From JAMHWF01 sp048500255 (GTDB lineage Bacteria; Pseudomonadota; Gammaproteobacteria; Burkholderiales; Burkholderiaceae_C): 64,000 nucleotides of DNA. Shown here one piece after another: positions 7,903 to 23,369 of this stretch (position 1 is the first letter of the stretch; the number at the start of each line of letters is the position of its first letter). The DNA lies in contig JASNYH010000002.1 of NCBI GenBank assembly GCA_048500255.1, positions 310,001-374,000 on the forward strand. Reading direction: 5' to 3'. Position numbers and translations under genes: made by a program. The notes under the pieces are model-generated. The model worked only from the letters and a program-made list of their open reading frames with translations. It searched no databases and was not told the DNA's origin.

Positions 7903-9060
7903 TCAGGCGGGCAGCGCGCCGCCGGCGTGCTCGCCGAGCGCGATGTCGACCATCATCTTGCTGGCCAGCGCGTCGAGCACGCGGCGCAGCTCGTCGTCGG
8001 AGAGCTTGTCGGGCACGACGAGCAGCGCCGACACCTTGAACTGGTGCTCGCCCGGCGCGTGGTGGCTGACGATTTCGGTGTGCAGCTCGTCGATGCTGAC
8101 GCCGCGCTCGGCCAGGCTCGCCGACAGGTCGCGCACGATGCCGGGCCGGTCGGCGGCGACGAGGTCGAGCTTGACGATGCGCTGGCCGGGCGGTGCCGGC
8201 GTCGCGTCGCTGCGCGCGATGACGACGCGCAGCCCCGACGACTCCAGCCCCTGCAGCGCCTTCTCCAGCGCGTCGGCGTGCTCGGCCGGCACCTCGAAGT
8301 GCACCATGCCGGCGAACTGGCCGGCGAGGCTGGCCATGCGGCTGCCCGCCCAGTTGGCGCCGAAGCCCTGGGCGCGTGACGACAGCAGGTTGACGATGCC
8401 GGGCCGGTCGGCGCCGATCGCCGTGACGACGAGCGACGTCGTCGGCTTCGGGTCGCTGGTCAGCGACACCGAGCGGCGGATCATCGGCGCCCTGGTCGCG
8501 TAGCGCTCGTCCTGCGCGAAGGCCGGCAGCGCGCCGTGCTCGGCGGCGTGGCGCACCACCTGCGTCAGCAGGCGCAGCCCCATCGGTGCGAGCGCGCGCT
8601 CCCACAGGTCGCGCGCCGTCTCGCCCCTGGCGACGAAGCACCAGTCCTGCGCGGCGACGGCGCCGGCGTCCCAGCCGTCGGCCAAGTGGTAGACCGAGCC
8701 GCCGGCGATCGGATCGCCTTCGAGCAGCGTCCACTCCACCGCCGCGATGCCGCGGTGGCGCGGCAGCAGCGAGGGGTGGTAGCCGATGCCGCCGAGCCGC
8801 GCGCGCGCCAGCGCTTCGGGCATCACGCGCGCATGCGTGTGCGCGGCGACGATGAGGTCCGTGCCTTCGGCGATCGCCTCGCCGGCCACGACCTTCGGGT
8901 TGTCGTGCACGAACACCGGCACGCCGGCCTTCTGCCCGGCGAGCGCGAGCCGGTCGTCGGCCGCCGGCGCGACGACGCGCACGATGTCGAAGCCCTCCTT
9001 GCGCAGCGTGTCGAACACCGTCGCGCCGAAGAAGCGCGAGCCGACCACCGTGACCTTCAT
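7903..9060 (-). CDS. Formyltransferase domain fused to two GcvR-like ACT domains
   Basis: The 385-residue protein has two halves. Residues 1 to about 205 are a formyltransferase fold related to methionyl-tRNA formyltransferase and ArnA: VVGSRFFGATV at the N-terminus, YHPSLLPRHRG (His95) and DAGAVAAQ (Asp131). The Asn normally two residues before the catalytic His is Gly93. Residues about 217-385 are two tandem ACT domains (TAIGADRPGIVNLL and LVAADRPGIVRDL) of the GcvR type, which sense amino acids such as glycine. PurU has the opposite order (ACT first). The junction TTSLVVTAIG resembles the start of stand-alone GcvR homologues without the Met, so a gene fusion is likely. Substrate unknown. 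Confidence 0.8.
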   Translation of the reverse strand: MKVTVVGSRFFGATVFDTLRKEGFDIVRVVAPAADDRLALAGQKAGVPVFVHDNPKVVAGEAIAEGTDLIVAAHTHARVMPEALARARLGGIGYHPSLLPRHRGIAAVEWTLLEGDPIAGGSVYHLADGWDAGAVAAQDWCFVARGETARDLWERALAPMGLRLLTQVVRHAAEHGALPAFAQDERYATRAPMIRRSVSLTSDPKPTTSLVVTAIGADRPGIVNLLSSRAQGFGANWAGSRMASLAGQFAGMVHFEVPAEHADALEKALQGLESSGLRVVIARSDATPAPPGQRIVKLDLVAADRPGIVRDLSASLAERGVSIDELHTEIVSHHAPGEHQFKVSALLVVPDKLSDDELRRVLDALASKMMVDIALGEHAGGALPA

Positions 9061-9090
9061 CGAAACCCTCCCTGATGCGGGGCGAAGTTT

Positions 9091-9113
9091 AAGCTGCCCA
9101 CCCGGGGCAGCTT
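9091..9113 (-). terminator. Hairpin at 3' end of mntP
   Basis: AAGCTGCCC (9091-9099) pairs with GGGCAGCTT (9105-9113), a perfect 9-bp stem ending at the mntP stop codon. On the minus strand it is followed by TTAAACTT, a weak U-tract, so it is a plausible terminator for mntP placed just before the next minus-strand gene. Confidence 0.5.
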
Positions 9114-9688
9114 CAGCCCGCGCCGCTCAGGTGCTGCCACAGGATCGCCGTGCCGATGCCGATCAGCACCAGCCCGCCGGCGACTTCGGCGCGCCTGCCG
9201 ACGATGGCGCCGAGCATGCGGCCGAGCATCACCCCCAGCGTCACCATCACGAGCGTGGCGAGCCCGATCGACACGGCGGTGACGACGATGTCGGCGTCGA
9301 TCAGCGCGATGCCGACGCCGATCGCCATCGCGTCGATGCTCGTCGCGAAGCCTGTCACGGCCAGCCGCCGCAGCGAATGCGACTGCGGGCGCTCGGCGCG
9401 TGCGTCGACGTCGTCGTGCGCGAGGCCGGCGCGGATCATGTGCAGCCCGAGCGCGCCGAGCAGCGCGAAGGCGATCCAGTGGTCCCAGGCCTCGACGTAG
9501 GGCGCCGCCGCGAGGCCGAGCGTCCAGCCGACCACCGGCGTCAGCCCCTCGATCACGCCGAACACGAGCCCGGTGCGCAGCGCCTCGCGCCAGTGCGGCC
9601 GGTGCAGCGCGGCGCCCTTGCCGATCGCCGCGGCGAACGCGTCGGTCGACATCGCGAAGGCGATCAGGGCGGTGGAAGCGAGATTCAT
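9113..9688 (-). CDS. mntP: MntP manganese efflux pump
   Basis: The 191-residue inner-membrane protein matches MntP (formerly DUF204/YebN): six hydrophobic segments with two related acidic signatures, MSTDAFAAAIG near residue 13 and SIDAMAIGVG in the second half, the repeat pattern expected of an inverted-repeat transporter. It exports Mn2+ and protects from manganese excess. Members are commonly controlled by MntR or a yybP-ykoY riboswitch; the roughly 115 bases between it and the divergent hydrolase gene show no clear yybP-ykoY pattern to me. Confidence 0.9.
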   Translation of the reverse strand: MNLASTALIAFAMSTDAFAAAIGKGAALHRPHWREALRTGLVFGVIEGLTPVVGWTLGLAAAPYVEAWDHWIAFALLGALGLHMIRAGLAHDDVDARAERPQSHSLRRLAVTGFATSIDAMAIGVGIALIDADIVVTAVSIGLATLVMVTLGVMLGRMLGAIVGRRAEVAGGLVLIGIGTAILWQHLSGAG

Positions 9689-9804
9689 CGGCGACGGCGG
9701 GGCGTCAGCCTACCACCGCCGCCGAACGGCCCTGCGCGGGCACGCCTGCTGCCGCTGCGCTACAACCGGCTCCACCGGGATCGATCCACGACGGGAGCGC
9801 AACG

Positions 9805-10728
9805 ATGGCCGACGACGACAGGCCGCGCCGCACGGCGCGCGATTTCCACCCCGAGGTGCTGCGGCTGTTCGACCGCTACGTGCACGGCGCGGTCGACAGG
9901 CGCGGCTTCCTCGACGGCGCAGCGCACTTCGCCGCGCTCGGCGGCACGACGGCGCTGGCGCTGCTCGAGGCGCTCGCGCCGCGCTTCGCGCAGGCGCAGC
10001 AGGTGCGGGCCGACGACGCGCGGCTGCGCAGCGAGCGGCTCGAGTTCGCGTCGCCGCAGGGTCACGGGCGCGGCCGCGGCTATCTGGTGCGGCCGGCGAG
10101 CGCCGCCGCGGCGGTCAAGCTGCCGACGGTGCTCGTCGTGCACGAGAACCGCGGCCTCAACCCGCACATCGAGGACGTGGCGCGCCGCTTCGCGCTCGAA
10201 GGCTTCATGGCGTTCGCGCCCGACGCGCTGCACACGCTCGGCGGCTATCCCGGCGACGAGGACCGGGCGCGGGCGCTGTTCGCGCAGCTCGACGCTGCGA
10301 AGTCGCGCGAGGACTTCGTCGCGGCGGCCGAGTTCATTCGCGCGCACGCCGGCAGCAACGGGCGGCTGGGCGTCGTGGGCTTTTGCTGGGGCGGCGGCAT
10401 CGCCAACCTGCTGGCGGCGCGCCTGCCGTGGCTGGCCGCCGCCGTGCCGTTCTACGGCAGCGGCGCGCCCGCCGGCACGGCGCGCGGCATCAAGGCGGCG
10501 CTGCAGCTGCACTTCGCCGAGCAAGACGAGCGCATCAACGCCGGCTGGCCCGCCTACGAGGCCGAGCTCACGGCCGCCGGCGTGCCCTACGAAGTGCACC
10601 GCTACCCGGGCACGCAGCACGGCTTTCACAACGACACGACGCCGCGCCACGACGAGGCGGCGGCGCGGCTGGCGTGGCAGCGCACGGTGGGGCTGTTCAG
10701 TCGGGCGTTGAAGCAGGCGTCGTCTTAG
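9805..10728 (+). CDS. Dienelactone hydrolase family protein
   Basis: The 307-residue product is an alpha/beta-hydrolase of the dienelactone hydrolase (carboxymethylenebutenolidase) family. Visible are HENRGLNPHIEDVARRFA (the conserved Glu loop), GFCWGGG carrying the catalytic Cys, EQDERINAG with the acid residue and QHGFHND with the His. Residues about 30-65 (DRRGFLDGAAHFAAL and onward, ending in FAQAQQ) form an Arg-Arg plus hydrophobic segment resembling a Tat signal, a form seen in a subset of this family, so periplasmic placement is likely. The natural substrate is not evident. Confidence 0.85.
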   Translation: MADDDRPRRTARDFHPEVLRLFDRYVHGAVDRRGFLDGAAHFAALGGTTALALLEALAPRFAQAQQVRADDARLRSERLEFASPQGHGRGRGYLVRPASAAAAVKLPTVLVVHENRGLNPHIEDVARRFALEGFMAFAPDALHTLGGYPGDEDRARALFAQLDAAKSREDFVAAAEFIRAHAGSNGRLGVVGFCWGGGIANLLAARLPWLAAAVPFYGSGAPAGTARGIKAALQLHFAEQDERINAGWPAYEAELTAAGVPYEVHRYPGTQHGFHNDTTPRHDEAAARLAWQRTVGLFSRALKQASS

Positions 10729-10745
10729 GCGTCACGCCGTAGCTT

Positions 10746-10807
10746 GCGGGCCGCCGCGCCGGGCCGCCCCAAGCCGGGCCCGCATCCTCTCGGAGGGTCG
10801 CTCGCCG
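10746..10807 (+). repeat. Intergenic repeat family, copy 2
   Basis: Begins GCGGGCCGCCGCGCCGGG, continues CCGCCCCAAGCCGGGCCCGC and ends CATCCTCTCGGAGGGTCG plus CTCGCCG. GCGGGCC/GGCCCGC arms can pair, and CCTC/GAGG gives a second small stem. It fills the convergent gap between the hydrolase and PspC genes and may act as a bidirectional terminator or transcript stabiliser. Related copies at 3221-3277 and 13784-13846. Confidence 0.7.
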
Positions 10808-10808
10808 T

Positions 10809-11150
10809 TCATTCGGCGGGCACGAAGATCCAGAGGAGCACGTAGAGCACGACGCCCGTCCCGCCGAACAGCGCGAGCAGCGCGAACAGCAGGCGCCAGA
10901 TCCACGCGTCGACGCCGGTAGCGCGAGCGATGCCGCCGCACACGCCGCCGATCCAGCGGTCGGCGGCGCTGCGGCGCAGCGCATTGAGCGCGGCCAGGCC
11001 GGGGGGTGCATCGCCGCCCGCCGCCGGCCGCGAGGTCGACGACGCGGCGCCGTCGAGCAGCCGCGCCTTGGCGCGCGCGAATTCCTCGTCGCTCAGCACG
11101 CCGCGCTCGCGAAGCGCGGCCAGCTTTTCCAGTTCGTCGCTCAACGCCAT
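10809..11150 (-). CDS. SHOCT-PspC small membrane protein
   Basis: The 113-residue protein has an N-terminal SHOCT-like helix pair (ELEKLAALRERGVLSDEEFARAKARLL, about residues 5-31), a flexible Ala/Gly/Pro linker, and a C-terminal PspC domain with IGGVCGGIARATGVD followed by one or two transmembrane helices ending in WIFVPAE. PspC domains occur in phage-shock membrane stress factors; SHOCT domains mediate oligomerisation. The ATG at 11150 is chosen because GGAGAG sits just upstream. It is divergent from the Memo-AMMECR1 gene; no pspA is present here. Confidence 0.8.
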   Translation of the reverse strand: MALSDELEKLAALRERGVLSDEEFARAKARLLDGAASSTSRPAAGGDAPPGLAALNALRRSAADRWIGGVCGGIARATGVDAWIWRLLFALLALFGGTGVVLYVLLWIFVPAE

Positions 11151-11236
11151 CGCACTCTCCTTGCCGCCGACATCGCCGCCCTTGAAACCGGGCGAACCGG
11201 CGCCCACCATTGTGCAGATTGGAGGAAGTCCTCTCG

Positions 11237-12657
11237 ATGTCCGTCACCGTCCGCCCCGCCGCCGTCGCGGGGCTGTTCTATCCCGCCAGCCGCCCGGCGC
11301 TCGCCGCCGCAGTGGCGGACTGCCTGGCCGGCGTGCCGCCGGCGGCGGTGGCGCGCGCGCCCAAGGCGATCGTCGCGCCGCACGCCGGCTACGTCTATTC
11401 GGGGCCGGTGGCGGCGCACGCCTATGCGCGGCTCGCGCCACTGCGCGGCCGCGTGACGCGCGTCGTGCTGCTCGGGCCGACGCACCGCGTCGCGGTGCGC
11501 GGGCTGGCCGCGCCGTCGGTCGAGGCCTTCGATACGCCGCTCGGCCGCGTGCCCGTCGACCGCGCTGCGCTGGCGCGGCTCGCCGACCTGGCGCAGGTCG
11601 TGACGAGCGATGCCGCCCACGCGCGCGAGCACGCGCTCGAAGTGCAGCTGCCGTTTCTGCAGCAGGTGCTGGGCGGCGAGGGCTGGTCGCTCGTGCCGCT
11701 GGCGGTCGGCGACGCGAGCGCCGACGACGTGGCGCAGGTGCTCGAGCGGCTCTGGGGCGGTGACGAGACGCTCGTCGTCGTCAGCAGCGACTTGTCGCAC
11801 TACCTCCCGTATCGCGCCGCCGTCGAGACCGACCGCGCCACCGTCGATCGCATCGTGGCGCTCGATGCCGGCCCGCTCGATCACGAGCAGGCCTGCGGCG
11901 CGACGCCGATCAACGGTCTGCTGCGCGTCGCACGCCGCCGCGGCCTCGCGCCGCGCCTGCTCGACCTGCGCAACTCGGGCGACACGGCGGGCGACCGCTC
12001 GCGCGTCGTCGGCTATGCCGCGATCGCCTTCGAGCCGGCCGCCGCCGGCATCGCGTCGAAGCAGGACGCCGAGGTCGCGGACGAAACGAGCGATGGCGAC
12101 ACCGGCCTCGGCGCCGCGCTGCTCGGCCACGCGCGCCGCGCCATCGCCGACGCGCTCGGCCAGCCGGCCGGCCCGGCGCCGATCGGGCACGCCGGCCTCG
12201 CCGAGCGCGGCGCCACCTTCGTGACGCTGCGTATCGCGGGCGAACTGCGCGGCTGTATCGGCGCGCTCGATGCGCGCCGCCCGCTCGCCGACGACGTGCA
12301 GATGCACGCGCTGGCGGCGGCGTTCCGCGACCCGCGCTTCGAGCCGCTCGGCGCTCACGAATTCGCCGCGCTCGAGATCGAGGTGTCGGTGCTCGGCGAG
12401 CCCGAGCCGCTGCCGCCGCTGACCGAATCGGAAGCGCACGCCGCGCTGCGCCCCGGTGTCGACGGTGTCGTGCTCGAATGGCGCGGCCGGCGCGCCACCT
12501 TCCTGCCCCAGGTGTGGGACGAACTGCCCGAGCCGCGCGACTTCCTCGCGGCGCTCAAGCGCAAGGCCGGCCTGCCGGCCGACCACTGGGCCAGCGACCT
12601 GCGGCTGGCGCGCTACAGCGTGCGCAAGTACGTCGAGCCGCTCGACGGGGTGCGGGC

Positions 12658-12661
<4 letters not shown>
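11237..12661 (+). CDS. AmmeMemoRadiSam proteins B and A, fused
   Basis: The 474-residue protein joins two families normally seen as separate genes. Residues about 1-280 are a Memo-like domain (AmmeMemoRadiSam protein B): GLFYPASRPAL, VAPHAGYVYSGPVAAHAY, LLGPTHRV and VSSDLSHYLPY supply the conserved His residues. Residues about 290-470 are an AMMECR1 domain (protein A) with FVTLRIAGELRGCIGAL, whose LRGCIG block is the family signature, and AAAFRDPRFEPL. GGAGGA at 11221-11226 precedes the ATG. The stop overlaps the start of the radical SAM gene by 4 bases, showing tight coupling. The chemistry of this three-part system is not established from sequence. Confidence 0.9.
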
Positions 12662-13761
<1,100 letters not shown>

Positions 13762-13783
13762 GCGACCGAGGCGCGGCGCAACG

Positions 13784-13846
13784 CGGCGAGCTCCCTTCCG
13801 AGCGGCTGCGGGGCCTTGCGTGGGGCGGTCCGGGGCGGCGGCCCGC
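13784..13846 (-). repeat. Intergenic repeat family, copy 3
   Basis: Read on the minus strand it starts GCGGGCCGCCGCCCCGGA, continues CCGCCCCACGCAAGGCCCCGC and ends AGCCGCTCGGAAGGGAGCTC then GCCG, parallel block by block to the copy at 10746-10807. It again occupies a convergent gene junction. Confidence 0.7.
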
Positions 13847-13848
13847 GA

Positions 13849-14728
13849 TCAGCCGTCGCCGAGCGTGGCGCGCAGGCGGGCCGCCGTGGCCGCGTCGATG
13901 CCGCCGCGCTCGAGCGCCAGCACGACGCTGCGCGCGCACAGCTCGCGGTACAGCCGCAGCATGTCGGCGTCGAGCGCGCCGAGCGCCGCGACGTGCCTCT
14001 CGATCGACCCGGCGTCGCCGCGCGACGCCGGCCCCGGCATGCCGCGCGCGACGCCCAGCCGCTCGATCGACGCCAGCGTGCCGCGCGCCAGCGGTACGAG
14101 AGCGCGCAGTGCGTCGTCCTCGCTCGCGCCCCACTGCCGCCAGGCGGTCGACGCCTCGCGCAGCAGCACGTTGACGAACTGCGACGCATAGCCGGCCGCC
14201 GCGTGATAGAGCGCGCGCGCCCCCGGCGGCAGCAGGTTGACGGGGCAGCCCAGCCGCGCGGCCAGCGCGACGAGCGTCGCGCGCAGCGGCTCGTCGGCCT
14301 CGATCGTCACGGTGCAGCCGGGCAGCGACGCGATCGCCGCCTCGGTCTCGGCGAAGCTCTGCAGCGGGTGGAAGCCGCCGACCGCCGCGCCGCCGGCTGC
14401 CGCCGGCGCCAGTGCGGCGAGTTCCGTCGCGCCGCTGCAGTGCACCGCGGCGACGCCGGCGCGCCAGCGCAGCGCCGCCGTCGCGGCGGCGATGGCGTCG
14501 TCGGGCGTCGCGATGAAGACGAGGTCGCAGGCGTCGACGACGCGCTGCGCGTCGTCGACCGCCGCGCAGCCGTCGATGCCGGCGGCCAGCCGCCTGGCCG
14601 ACGCGGCGCTGCGGCTGGCGACGGCGGCGACGCTCGCGCCGCGCCGCGCCAGGCTCCACGCCAGCGCCGTGCCGAGGCGGCCGGCGCCGATGAAGCCGAT
14701 GCGCAGGGGGCGCGGGGGAGTCGCGGAC

Positions 14729-14730
<2 letters not shown>
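13849..14730 (-). CDS. Rossmann-fold plus DUF2520 protein
   Basis: The 293-residue product has an N-terminal NAD(P)-binding Rossmann domain (RIGFIGAGRLGTALAWSLARRG) related to 6-phosphogluconate dehydrogenase-like and ProC-like reductases, with FIATPDDAI and HCSGATELAALAPAA, followed by a helical DUF2520 domain containing YHAAAGYASQFVNVLL. Such proteins are predicted short-chain ketoreductase or imine reductase-like enzymes; no substrate is known. The ATG at 14730 is chosen as the first Met before the nucleotide-binding loop. It overlaps by two bases the divergent frame that encodes the CheB-CheR protein. Confidence 0.75.
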
Positions 14731-17872
<3,142 letters not shown>

Positions 17873-17931
17873 GGACACGGGAACGCCGATTGCTTCGCCT
17901 TGCGCACCGCGGCAGCAGTGCGGGTGGTGCC

Positions 17932-20532
<2,601 letters not shown>

Positions 20533-20568
20533 ACGCCGGCCGGGAACGTGCCTTGCTGGTGCATCGCG

Positions 20569-21591
20569 ATGGACGCCGTCCGCTCCGATAGCGCCGCCGC
20601 GCGTGGCGGCGGCATGCGCGACATCGTGGCCATCGGCGCGTCGGCCGGCGGCGTCGGTGCGCTCAAGCAGCTCGCGGCGGCCCTGCCCGCCGACTATCCC
20701 GGCGCCCTGTTCGTCGCGATGCACATCAGCCCCGACGCGCGCTCCGAACTGCCGGGCATCCTCGCCCGCGCGGGCGCGCTGCCCGCGGTGCACGCGCAGG
20801 ACGGCATGGCCATCGAGGCGGGGCGCTTCCACGTCGCGCCGCCCGACCGCCACCTGCTGGTCGAACCCGGCTTCGTGCGCGTCGTGTGCGGGCCGCGCGA
20901 GAACCGCCACCGCCCGGCGATCGACCCGCTGTTCCGCTCGGCGGCCTGGGCCTACGGGCCGCGCGCCGTCGGCGTCGTGCTGACCGGCCAGCTCGACGAC
21001 GGCACGGCCGGCCTGTGGGCCATCAAGTCATGCGGCGGCACGGCGATCGTGCAGGATCCGGACACGGCCGCGTATCCCGAGATGCCGTCCAATGCGATGT
21101 CGCTCAACGTGGTCGACCATTGCGTGGCGCTCGATGCGATGGCGCCGCTGCTGATGCGGCTGGCCGCCGAGCCGGTGCATGCGGCGGCGGCCGGCCCGGC
21201 CCCCACCGCAGTCGGCATCGAGCTCGACCAGCTGCGCCTGTACGGGCGGCTCGGCGAGATGAACCGCATCGGCGCGCTGTCGCCCTTCACCTGCCCGACC
21301 TGCCGAGGCGCGCTGTGGGAGATCGACGAGGCGGGGCATCTGCGCTACCGCTGCCACACAGGCCATGCGTTCTCGCAGGCCAGCCTGCTCGCCGATCAGG
21401 GACGCGCCGTCGAGGAAGCGGTCTACACGGCGCTGCGCACTGTCGTCGAAAAGGCGACCGGGCTGCGGCGGCTGGCCGAGCGCTGGTCCGACCGCATCCC
21501 CGGCATCGCCCAGGACTACGAGTCGCGCGCGCGCGAGCTCGACAAGGCGGCCGACGTGTTGCGCGGCCTCTTGGCCGGCGCGACCCACTGA
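20569..21591 (+). CDS. Stand-alone CheB-type methylesterase with zinc ribbon-like tail
   Basis: The 340-residue protein is a CheB methylesterase domain without a receiver domain. The catalytic Ser25 is in GASAGGVGALKQL, followed by MHISPDARS, APPDRHLLVE and LTGQLDDGTAGL. The C-terminal third contains CPTCRGALWEI and RYRCHTGHAFS, a Cys/His cluster typical of this CheB subgroup. It would remove methyl groups from receptor glutamates, or act on a non-chemotaxis target in concert with the CheB-CheR fusion upstream. ATG 20569 is favoured; GTG 20548 is an alternative. Confidence 0.85.
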   Translation: MDAVRSDSAAARGGGMRDIVAIGASAGGVGALKQLAAALPADYPGALFVAMHISPDARSELPGILARAGALPAVHAQDGMAIEAGRFHVAPPDRHLLVEPGFVRVVCGPRENRHRPAIDPLFRSAAWAYGPRAVGVVLTGQLDDGTAGLWAIKSCGGTAIVQDPDTAAYPEMPSNAMSLNVVDHCVALDAMAPLLMRLAAEPVHAAAAGPAPTAVGIELDQLRLYGRLGEMNRIGALSPFTCPTCRGALWEIDEAGHLRYRCHTGHAFSQASLLADQGRAVEEAVYTALRTVVEKATGLRRLAERWSDRIPGIAQDYESRARELDKAADVLRGLLAGATH

Positions 21592-21663
21592 GCGCCGGTT
21601 TTCGGCGGCCGTGCGAGACTGCGCGTCTTCGCGCCGCCGGCGCGCCACCGTCGTCGCCCCCGC

Positions 21664-22566
21664 ATGGCCAAGCCGGCATTGCATCCCCAGGCCTTCTTCA
21701 CGCTGCTGCTCGTGGCGTGCCTGTTCGCCGCCAACCACGTCGCCGCGCGCGTCGCCTTCGACCACGGCATGGACGTGGCCAGCGCCGTCGCGGTGCGCAG
21801 CCTGGCGACGGCGCTCGTCGTCGCCGGGCTGGCGTTGTGGGCCGCGGCGCCGTGGCGCATGGCGCCGCGCCATCGCCGCGCGATGCCGGCGATCGGCCTG
21901 CTGGTGGGCGTGCAGAGCCTGTGCCTCTATTCGGCCGTGGCGCGCCTGCCGGTGGCGCTCGCGCTGCTGGCGTTCAACACCTATCCGCTGTGGACGGCGC
22001 TGTGGGCGCGCCTGCTCTACCGCCATCGCGCCGAGCGCGCCGTGCTCGTCGCCATGCCCGTCATCCTGGTCGGCCTGGCGCTCGCGCTCGACGCCGGCGG
22101 CGCGTCGTCGGGGCTGGGCACGCGCGCGCAGTGGGCGCAGATCGGCGCCGGCGTGGGCTTCGCCGTCGGCGCGGCGGCCGTGTTCGGCCTCGCGCTGGTG
22201 CTGACGCAGCACGAGGCGGCCGACCTCGACGGCCGCGTGCGCACTGCGCTGACGATGGCGATCGTCGGCATGCTCGCGCTGGCCGGCGCGCTGGCGCAGG
22301 GCGGGCTGCGCTGGCCGACGGCGCCCGCCGGCTGGTGGGGGCTGACGCTGCTGACGCTGTTCTACGGCACGGGCATCACGACGGTGTTCACGCTGCTGCC
22401 GCGGCTGGGCGTCGTCGCCAATTCGCCGGTGCTCAACGTCGAGCCGGTGGCATCGCTCGTGATGGCCTGGATCGTGCTCGGCCAGAAGATCGCGCCGCTG
22501 CAGATCGCCGGCGCGCTGCTCGTCGTCGGCGCCGTGACGGGCCTGGCGCTGCGTCGCCGGCGCTGA
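21664..22566 (+). CDS. EamA/DMT family transporter
   Basis: The 300-residue polytopic membrane protein has about ten hydrophobic helices arranged as two EamA halves, the pattern of drug/metabolite transporters. Characteristic blocks are LFAANHVAARVAF, LYSAVARLPVALALLAFNTYPLWTA (the glycine/alanine-rich loop between early helices) and VLNVEPVASLVMAWIVLGQ near the end. The substrate cannot be predicted; family members export amino acids, metabolites or toxic compounds. It stands alone, 72 bases after the CheB gene. Confidence 0.85.
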   Translation: MAKPALHPQAFFTLLLVACLFAANHVAARVAFDHGMDVASAVAVRSLATALVVAGLALWAAAPWRMAPRHRRAMPAIGLLVGVQSLCLYSAVARLPVALALLAFNTYPLWTALWARLLYRHRAERAVLVAMPVILVGLALALDAGGASSGLGTRAQWAQIGAGVGFAVGAAAVFGLALVLTQHEAADLDGRVRTALTMAIVGMLALAGALAQGGLRWPTAPAGWWGLTLLTLFYGTGITTVFTLLPRLGVVANSPVLNVEPVASLVMAWIVLGQKIAPLQIAGALLVVGAVTGLALRRRR

Positions 22567-22729
22567 GCGCGCCGCCAAGCTGTCGATCGGCCGCGTCGCC
22601 GTTCGACGTGCCATCGACGGGGTCGGCATTTCCCGCTTCAGTCATGGGTCTTGTCGATCTTGCGTAGCCTGTGGACGTGTCGACAATGCGCGACGCGGGC
22701 ACGAGCGAAGAAGAACCCAGCGAAGAGCC

Positions 22730-23362
22730 ATGAGCCGAACGCGATCCAACAGCCATTTCGGGAGATCCCGACGCCGCGCCGCGATGCGGTGGCTGGCGCG
22801 GATGGCAGCCATCGCGGCGACGGTCGGCGCCGGCGCCGCGCAGGCGGCCGACGGCGGCGCCGAAGGAGCCGGCCGCGCCGGCTGGCGCCCCGACGCCTAC
22901 TACGTGCAGCTCGGTGTCGCCGAGCACGCCCACGCCGTCGTCGTCGGTGCGCTGTGGGAGTGGGGCTGGATGCGCCGCGTCGGCGGCGGCGTCGTCGCCG
23001 GCCATTGGGACGTCGAGATCGGCCGCTGGGGCGCCGAGCGCGACACGGCGGGCGGCGGACGTGCGCTCGTCACGCAGGTCGGCGTCACGCCGAGCCTGCG
23101 CTGGCAGGCGGGCGACGGCCTGCGGGGCTGGTTCGCCGAGGCGGGCGTCGGCGCCCACGTCGTGTCGCCGCTGTACCAGAGCCGCGACAAGCGCTTCAGC
23201 ACGCGTTTCAACTTCGGCAGCCACCTGGCCGTCGGGCGGCGCTACGGCGCACGCGACGCGCACGAATGGTCGCTGCGCGTCGAGCATTTCTCCAATGCCG
23301 GCATCCGCCGTCCCAACCCCGGCGAGAATTTCCTCCAGCTGCGCTGGGCCTACCGCTATTGA
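22730..23362 (+). CDS. pagL: PagL-like lipid A 3-O-deacylase
   Basis: The 210-residue protein begins with a basic region and a hydrophobic signal peptide (MAAIAATVGAGAAQAA), followed by a small beta-barrel. The C-terminal EHFSNAGIRRPNPGEN contains the His-x-Ser catalytic pair and the SNAG block typical of PagL, an outer-membrane enzyme that removes the acyl chain at position 3 of lipid A. The protein ends in aromatic Tyr-Arg-Tyr, consistent with an outer-membrane barrel. The first ATG gives a long n-region; the internal Met at residue 19 would give a more usual signal. Confidence 0.85.
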   Translation: MSRTRSNSHFGRSRRRAAMRWLARMAAIAATVGAGAAQAADGGAEGAGRAGWRPDAYYVQLGVAEHAHAVVVGALWEWGWMRRVGGGVVAGHWDVEIGRWGAERDTAGGGRALVTQVGVTPSLRWQAGDGLRGWFAEAGVGAHVVSPLYQSRDKRFSTRFNFGSHLAVGRRYGARDAHEWSLRVEHFSNAGIRRPNPGENFLQLRWAYRY

Positions 23363-23369
23363 GTCGATC

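Noticed and set aside
9091..9113. Bidirectional terminator serving the formyltransferase promoter region
   Set aside because: The only U-tract-like stretch is on the minus strand after mntP, so only that direction is supported.
9689..9804. yybP-ykoY manganese riboswitch upstream of mntP
   Set aside because: I looked for the conserved loops on the minus strand and did not find a convincing match in the short gap.
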